64,000 nucleotides of DNA from the NCBI GenBank assembly GCA_023375785.1, contig SZWC01000086.1, positions 184,908-248,907 on the forward strand. Direction: 5' to 3'. How positions within the stretch are numbered: the stretch's first letter is position 1; every line of letters starts with the position of its first letter. The notes below the pieces were generated by a model. That model was not told where the DNA came from. It saw only the letters and a program-made list of their open reading frames with translations, and did not search any database. The position numbers and the translations under genes are program-made. Positions 59,691-64,000 of this stretch are shown in pieces. The stretch comes from Penium margaritaceum (taxonomy: Eukaryota; Streptophyta; Zygnematophyceae; Desmidiales; Peniaceae).

Positions 59691-60239
59691 AGGGCCGCGG
59701 GTGCCCAGGTGCGTCATGCACGTGCAGCGGCACTGCGTACGCTGGAGTGAGTGAGGATGATGCTGCGGGATAATAGGCGGATGCCAGCCAGGCTGTCTCG
59801 CGTGCATGAGAGGCGGATGCCATGAGGGGAAAGGGAGGTATTGTGAGTGTCGAGGAGGGTGCGGGGACTTTCTGGAGACTCAGGGGAGTGGAGGAGGAAA
59901 TCTACCAGAGTGAGGGGATGGCGGTTCTCCATAAGTGTTGTGGCGGGAGGAGAAGAGTGTGGTTTGCTCGGTGGGGAAGTCTGTGGTGGAGCAGCGGACG
60001 TTCTCGAGGCTCGCGGATTTGCATATCGTGGGGGAATATTGGAAGCAATTTCTTCCAACGTCCAGCCGCGGATGGTAGGGTTGTACCTGCGAGCAAGCTG
60101 CAGGCCAAGCACGGAGATGGCTGGTAGAGTCTCCGCGATGGTCCACTCCGCGGCCAAATCGAGCTCATTCAAGAGCTGCAAAGCGACTTCTTGTTCCTCC
60201 TTGTCGAATTCTCTTGCCACTCCCTCCCATTCTGCCTCG

Positions 60240-60705
60240 GTGGGATGAGGTGGTATTCCGATTTCTAGAACAGGTCCTTCATCATTTAGGGGTGCCTCCA
60301 CTATGTGTGGCGGTGCCTGGTCTGGGTCTGGCCAGCCAGTGCGCGGAAGTCGGCTCAGGGCATCCGCGTTGCGGTTTGCAAATGCAGGCTGGTACTTGAT
60401 CTTCATGTTGTAACCCTGGAGATGAAGTGCCCACTTGGCGGGGATGCCCTCCTGGTTTTGAGTAGTTAGGAGCCACTGCAGCGCCGGGTGGTCTGTAAGA
60501 ACCGTGAACGGCTTGCCATTCTTGATGTCATCGCGGAAGTGTTGGAGAGCCCAGAGGACAGCCAGACATTCGCCCTTCACCGGAGGGTACTTCTGCTCTC
60601 CTTCCGTGAGGGCACGACTGGCGCAGGCAATCACCTTCTGCATGAGTTCCTGCACCGTCTGGGAAAGAATGGCCCCAAGCTCGTCCCGCGAACAGTCGGT
60701 GGTGA
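60240..60705 (-). pseudogene. RNase H domain (2b)
   Basis: Minus-strand sequence with DCSRDELGAILSQ (first catalytic Asp near 60697), KYPPVKGECLAVLWALQHFR, FTVLTDHPALQWLL and the terminal NADALSRLP. These are the hallmarks of gypsy RNase H, which removes the RNA strand after reverse transcription. Confidence 0.85.
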
Positions 60706-60889
60706 TGGAGAACAGGAGGTTGAAGTGGGGAACTCGAGCATAGGTGCGGTAACGAGACGGTGCTTGATCTCCTTCCAGGCGTCCGCGCAAGCCGTCGTCC
60801 ATTCGATTGGTACGTCTTGCTGCGTCAACTGCTGGAGTGGCTTGATGATGCACGCGTGGTCACGCACAAACTTCCGGTAAAAGGAGACC

Positions 60890-61830
60890 AAATCCAGGAA
60901 AATCTTGACCCGTCCCGCGGAAGTGGGCTGACGCCATTCCTGTACTACCGCGATATTTTATGGATCGGTCTTGATGCCATCCGCGCTCATTACGAAACCC
61001 AGGAACTCCATTTCAGCGGCCCTGATAGAGCACTTGGCTGCCTTGAGCTTCAGGCTGGCTCCGCGGAGGGCAGGAAAGACGGCGGCCAGGGAATAGAACA
61101 GTTCCTCGAAGGTGTGAGCTGCGACCATGATGTCGTCGATGTAGCAGCTGACATTGGGGATTCCACGGAGAGTAGAGTCCATGACCCGCTGGAATGTCGC
61201 GCTTGCATTGCGGAGTCCAAAGGGCATGCGTGTAAACGCATATAGGCCCTCTGGTGTCACAAACGCAGTTTTGGCGATGGAGTTCGGGTTCATTGGGACG
61301 GTGTCAAAGGCAGCCTTCAGATCGAGCTTTGCGAACCATCCGCGACCCTGCTGGCGCTCCTGTATGTCGACAATCTAAGGCATGGGGTACGCATCTTCCT
61401 TGGTCACGCGGTTGAGGTCACAGATGTCAACACACAATCGCTTGGACCCGTCCGGCTTCCCAACAATGACCAAGTTTGCCCGCCAGGGACTGACGATTGG
61501 GACAATCACCCCCTGCGCCTTGAGCTCTGCGAGCCCCTCTGTGATGATCTTCTCCTGCTCCGGGAGGATGCGCCGTACCTTCTGTTTTGTGGGCGCAGAG
61601 TCCCTCGTGGAAATGACATGGAAGGCTTCCACGGCCCCCAGATTAACCGCGGAACCAGCGAAGATGTCCGCAAATGCATCCAGCAGATCGCAGAAGTCCT
61701 GCTTTTGTGCGGGCGAAAGTCGTGAGTGAAGCATGTGATCCCATCGCGGTGGTGGTGATGGTGCTGTTTCGCAGAGTGGGTAGAATTCCTCTTCTTCTTT
61801 GAGCTGATAACCTTCTCCCAAGACGTGTTG
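60890..61830 (-). pseudogene. Reverse transcriptase domain (2b)
   Basis: Minus-strand sequence with VNLGAVEAFHVI, KQKVRRILPEQEKIITEGLA and ELKAQGVIVPIVSPWRANLV, then DGSKRLCVDICDLNRVT. After these come FTRMPFGLRNASATFQRVMD and the catalytic YIDD motif at 61132-61143, followed by KCSIRAAEMEFLGFVMSADG. These are standard gypsy RT motifs in the standard order. Confidence 0.88.
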
Positions 61831-62109
61831 TCCCCTCTGCCACAGGCCCAGGAGATTGGTTTATACTCCGAGCTCGCTTGACTCCCCCGCGAGTTCCTGC
61901 CATTCTCCTCTTGTGACCTGTTCCGTGGCAGGCGTGTCAGCCGTGATGGACGGCAGTTCACTCGCATGAACTTGAGAGTCCTCTGCCACTGCATCCAGGA
62001 GGGAGAAGGATTCGCCGCCAGTCACATGCACCGCTACCCTGTCTCCGATGGTAATGGAGCAAAATTCGTCTTCCCTAGAAGTGGAACAGAGTTGCATGGT
62101 TCCGAGGGA

Positions 62110-62430
62110 GAAAAGAAGGTAAGCCCGTCGCGGTACCAGGTAATCCATGCCCGGGAGTACATCGTACGTCTTGGCCCGCGTGACTTGGACATTCACTGGT
62201 TCATGAAGAGATCCCATCTGTATGGGTAGGCCGTAAACCTCCCCATCTCCATAGTCCATTGCGCCCGCGTAGTTGGTAAACAGGCGTTGCGTAGGGAGGA
62301 TGCGGTCTGTCCATCCGACCACGAGGAGGACGCGGAACGCCACAGCGGTGTGAGTGGCCCTTGTGTCAATTATAGCCAGGAACTTCCTTCCGCATATCCA
62401 AACCATGCAGCAGGCGACCTCGTAATGGTT
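62110..62430 (-). pseudogene. Aspartic protease domain (2b)
   Basis: MVWICGRKFLAIID with the active-site region near 62367, then YGLPIQMGSLHEPVNVQVTR and YDVLPGMDYLVPRRA, matches the fold order of retroelement proteases and is similar to the protease at 59300-59690. Confidence 0.75.
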
Positions 62431-63234
62431 GTCGTCTCGGCGCGTTGGTTCCAGGGCTTGCGGTGCCCATCCCCACTCTTCTTCTGCAAGGCTCATTGCG
62501 AGCAAAGTGTCAGGCACCGTACGCCGGGTATTCTGCGTGCTAGCGTTGGGCGTGGTGTAGCTAAGGGAGATGCCCACAGCTTGGAGGCGTTTATTGGCTC
62601 TCGAGAACTCCTCCTTTAGTCGTGGTGCGATCTCTGGGTGGATGCGGAGGAACTCAAATAAGTTTACTTCCGCGATGGGAGTGGTGAATAGACGCACGGT
62701 GGGGTCAAAGCTTCCCTCCGCGGCGACTGGGGCTGTTGTAGGTGCTGGCAAAGATGAAGCAGGTTGCTTTTCCGCCGCGGGTGGTGGTTTTGCCTGTCGT
62801 CGTTTCTCCGGCACGACGGTACGTTTAGCAATTGCCTCTTGGAATCGTTCCTACGCGGCTTCTGCCTTCCGCCGCATATCTTCCTGTACTCTGGCGGCCA
62901 TTTGTAGGTCCCATCCGCGCAAGCTTAGTTCTTGGGCTCGTGTAATGAGAGTGGTCTCCGCTGCGGTGGGAGGCAACTCGGTAGTCTCGTCCTCCGCCAT
63001 CGGCAGCCCTAGCTTGACATTGCGGACTCCACTTGTGGAGTTCGTGGGTGCCTGTGGGTTGGGCAGAATACCCTGCCCTCCCGGGGTAATCAGGGTTTGA
63101 TGATCTGGTGCCTGCCGCCCAGCTTGCGTCTGCTGCTGAGGCTGCTGATCCTGCCATGGTTGATTATGACATCCCTGCCACTGCTGCACCATAGGGTCTT
63201 GTTGCATAGGATTAGTTCGCAGAACGCCCTGACT
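62431..63234 (-). pseudogene. Gag C-terminal / linker region (2b)
   Basis: Gln/Pro-rich sequence (QQQTQAG), then a helical charged part (LRGWDLQMAARVQEDMRRK) and a Pro/Ala-rich linker, lead to IHPEIAPRLKEEFSRANKRL and the protease. It joins gag and pol in the usual way; no further domain is recognised. Confidence 0.5.
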
Positions 63235-63300
63235 TGTCAGCGGACAGTCTCGAGCAATGTGCTCCAGGCTCTGGCAGGTGTAGCATGCCTTTGGCTTAGG
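63235..63300 (-). pseudogene. Gag CCHC zinc knuckle (2b)
   Basis: Minus-strand KACYTCQSLEHIARDCP fits C-x2-C-x4-H-x4-C exactly, the RNA-binding knuckle of retroelement nucleocapsid. It lies just upstream of the protease in the element's direction. Confidence 0.85.
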
Positions 63301-63373
63301 CTGGGAGGCCTGTGTGGCTGGTGCTGGTGCATGAGAGTCTCCATCCTGATGCTCTCGCCCATGTTCACTTCCC

Positions 63374-63447
63374 CAAGTCGAAGTCGACGTCCAAGTCGGA
63401 AGTTGAAAGTCGGAAGTCCATGGTTTCTATGCTAAGTCGGAAGTCGT
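63374..63447. repeat. Short AAGTCGGAAGT-type repeat
   Basis: AAGTCGAAGTCGACGTCC, AAGTCGGAAGTTGAAAGTC, GGAAGTCC and AAGTCGGAAGTCG follow each other imperfectly, directly next to the end of the 2b gag sequence. It may mark a junction or be a separate microsatellite. Confidence 0.65.
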
Positions 63448-63856
63448 GTGTGTTCAAACCCCCAAAACCACTCATTCACATACTACATTCTACAGAGAAC
63501 ACATCCTGTTTGCACCCAGCATGTACATAGACTCAAAACAGACACATGTTGAGTCTTCTGTTTTTTCAAAAGTCTCATTATATGATGTTATGGTGCAAAT
63601 TTCACCACCAGCTGTGTACTTAGCATTCTGGTCAGTCCAGTACTTTCCGATACTTTTATGCAACTTTAAAAGGTGAAACCAAAACCTGCTCATCATCCAA
63701 GATAGGACAATGCAAGTTTGATTGGACTGTACAGAAGGAAACAGTGTGCTAGTGGAAGTTGACCAGTTCCATGAAAAGAAAACCTTCACTTTATTATTCC
63801 CATCCAATGCTACCAACTAAAACAACTGCACTATAGAGATAATGGAAATCATTCCT
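63448..63856. other. AT-richer stretch, possible 3' untranslated region
   Basis: This differs in composition from the rest of the window and has no tandem repeat. A minus-strand open reading of 108 residues (63490-63816) has no recognisable motif. If the exon proposed at 63857-64000 is real, this would hold its 3' untranslated region and flank. Confidence 0.4.
63790..63795 (-). promoter_or_regulatory. Poly(A) signal AATAAA (minus strand)
   Basis: TTTATT on the plus strand is AATAAA on the minus strand, about 60 nt after the stop codon of the proposed terminal exon. Confidence 0.4.
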
Positions 63857-64000
63857 CTAGCCACGACGGGCACAGTTCCTCTTTGGACAAGGAGGAGAAG
63901 CTGCAGAGTTAGTGCCGGTGCATGGGAACCTACAGCACTTACTGATGGGCGTGTAGCTGTTGGTGTTGCTGCACGGCCCTGTGTGGCTGAGGTGGAGCTG
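63857..64000 (-). CDS. Possible 3'-terminal exon of a Cys-rich host gene (partial)
   Basis: The minus strand is open from the window edge for 47 codons to a TAG at 63857-63859. It ends in a Cys-rich tail with SKCCRFPC, SPPCPKRNC and a final ARRG. Six cysteines in 38 residues and a nearby poly(A) signal suggest the end of a real gene, perhaps a secreted or structural Cys-rich protein. Against this, the ATCAGTAAGT string at about 63939-63948 could be a splice donor, which would place an intron here instead. No family is recognised. The start lies outside the window. Confidence 0.3.
   Translation of the reverse strand, partial: QLHLSHTGPCSNTNSYTPISKCCRFPCTGTNSAASPPCPKRNCARRG

Larger units (their letters stand above)
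55158..59830 (-). mobile_element. LTR retroelement copy 2a, relative of copy 1, broken
   Basis: On the minus strand the parts run, from high to low coordinates: protease, Pro/Ala-rich region with a 64-base C run, helical region, Ala/Glu-rich coiled coil, charged linker and integrase. The order matches copy 1. The element stops at the 21-bp array inside the integrase C-terminal part, so the zinc-finger module and 3' LTR are not present here. It is broken, with more than ten interruptions. No reverse transcriptase lies between protease and integrase, as in copy 1. Confidence 0.8.
59830..63370 (-). mobile_element. Gypsy-type gag-pol segment 2b, broken
   Basis: Minus-strand block in the order gag zinc knuckle, protease, reverse transcriptase, RNase H, which is the normal Ty3/gypsy order. 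It runs into the copy 2a protease without a recognisable LTR between. It could be a second element whose 3' part was lost, or the upstream part of the same element as 2a, giving a double-protease arrangement. It is broken, with several interruptions, and both ends are missing. Confidence 0.8.

Noticed and set aside
63490-63816. A 108-residue minus-strand open frame as a gene
   Set aside because: No motif, no repeat of the frame elsewhere, and it overlaps the proposed 3' untranslated region.

Overview
This is a non-coding, repeat-built stretch of a eukaryotic nuclear genome. No complete host gene is visible. About 40 kb of the 64 kb is minisatellite, and most of the rest is decayed LTR-retroelement and hAT-transposon sequence. 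The lineage cannot be fixed from the window. GC-rich Ty3/gypsy-like elements with long charged accessory regions next to a hAT relic would fit a large plant or algal genome such as a charophyte, but that is a weak guess.

Layout from left to right. (1) 1-6157: a 21-bp minisatellite (left array). (2) 6158-6330: a spacer with a tRNA-like sequence. (3) About 6330-14177: a broken plus-strand LTR retroelement (copy 1). Its parts run from a gag-like start and a protease remnant through a Pro/Thr-rich and an Ala-rich coiled-coil region to an integrase and then an unusual cluster of RING- and PHD-type zinc fingers. It ends in a polypurine tract and a probable short LTR. (4) 14178-15104: unassigned. 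(5) 15105-15679: a 12-bp minisatellite. (6) 15680-50197: a very long 15-bp minisatellite, interrupted at 19305-21412 by a 2.1-kb island holding a hAT transposase relic and a palindrome-rich patch. It contains two runs of N. (7) 50198-55157: the same 21-bp minisatellite again, in the same orientation. (8) 55158-about 59830: a minus-strand relative of copy 1 (copy 2a), cut by the array inside its integrase. (9) About 59830-63370: a minus-strand gypsy-type gag zinc knuckle, protease, reverse transcriptase and RNase H block (2b). (10) 63371-64000: a short CGGAAGT-rich repeat, a more AT-rich stretch, and the possible last exon of a minus-strand host gene with a poly(A) signal.

The 21-bp unit has no stop in any of the six frames and the 15-bp unit has none in five of six. 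This is why long apparent proteins (up to about 1,300 residues) can be read through the arrays. I treat them as artefacts of unit length and composition. The arrays have rich internal structure: runs of identical units (41 x 21 bp, 22 x 15 bp), higher-order repeats (105 bp x 9, 60 bp x 11, 188 bp x 4) and larger segmental duplications. These show repeated bursts of local amplification.

The most notable biology is the retroelement family seen in copies 1 and 2a. Both place an integrase behind a long coiled-coil region with no reverse transcriptase between protease and integrase. Copy 1 also carries a RING/PHD zinc-finger module between integrase and LTR, where chromoviruses usually carry a chromodomain.
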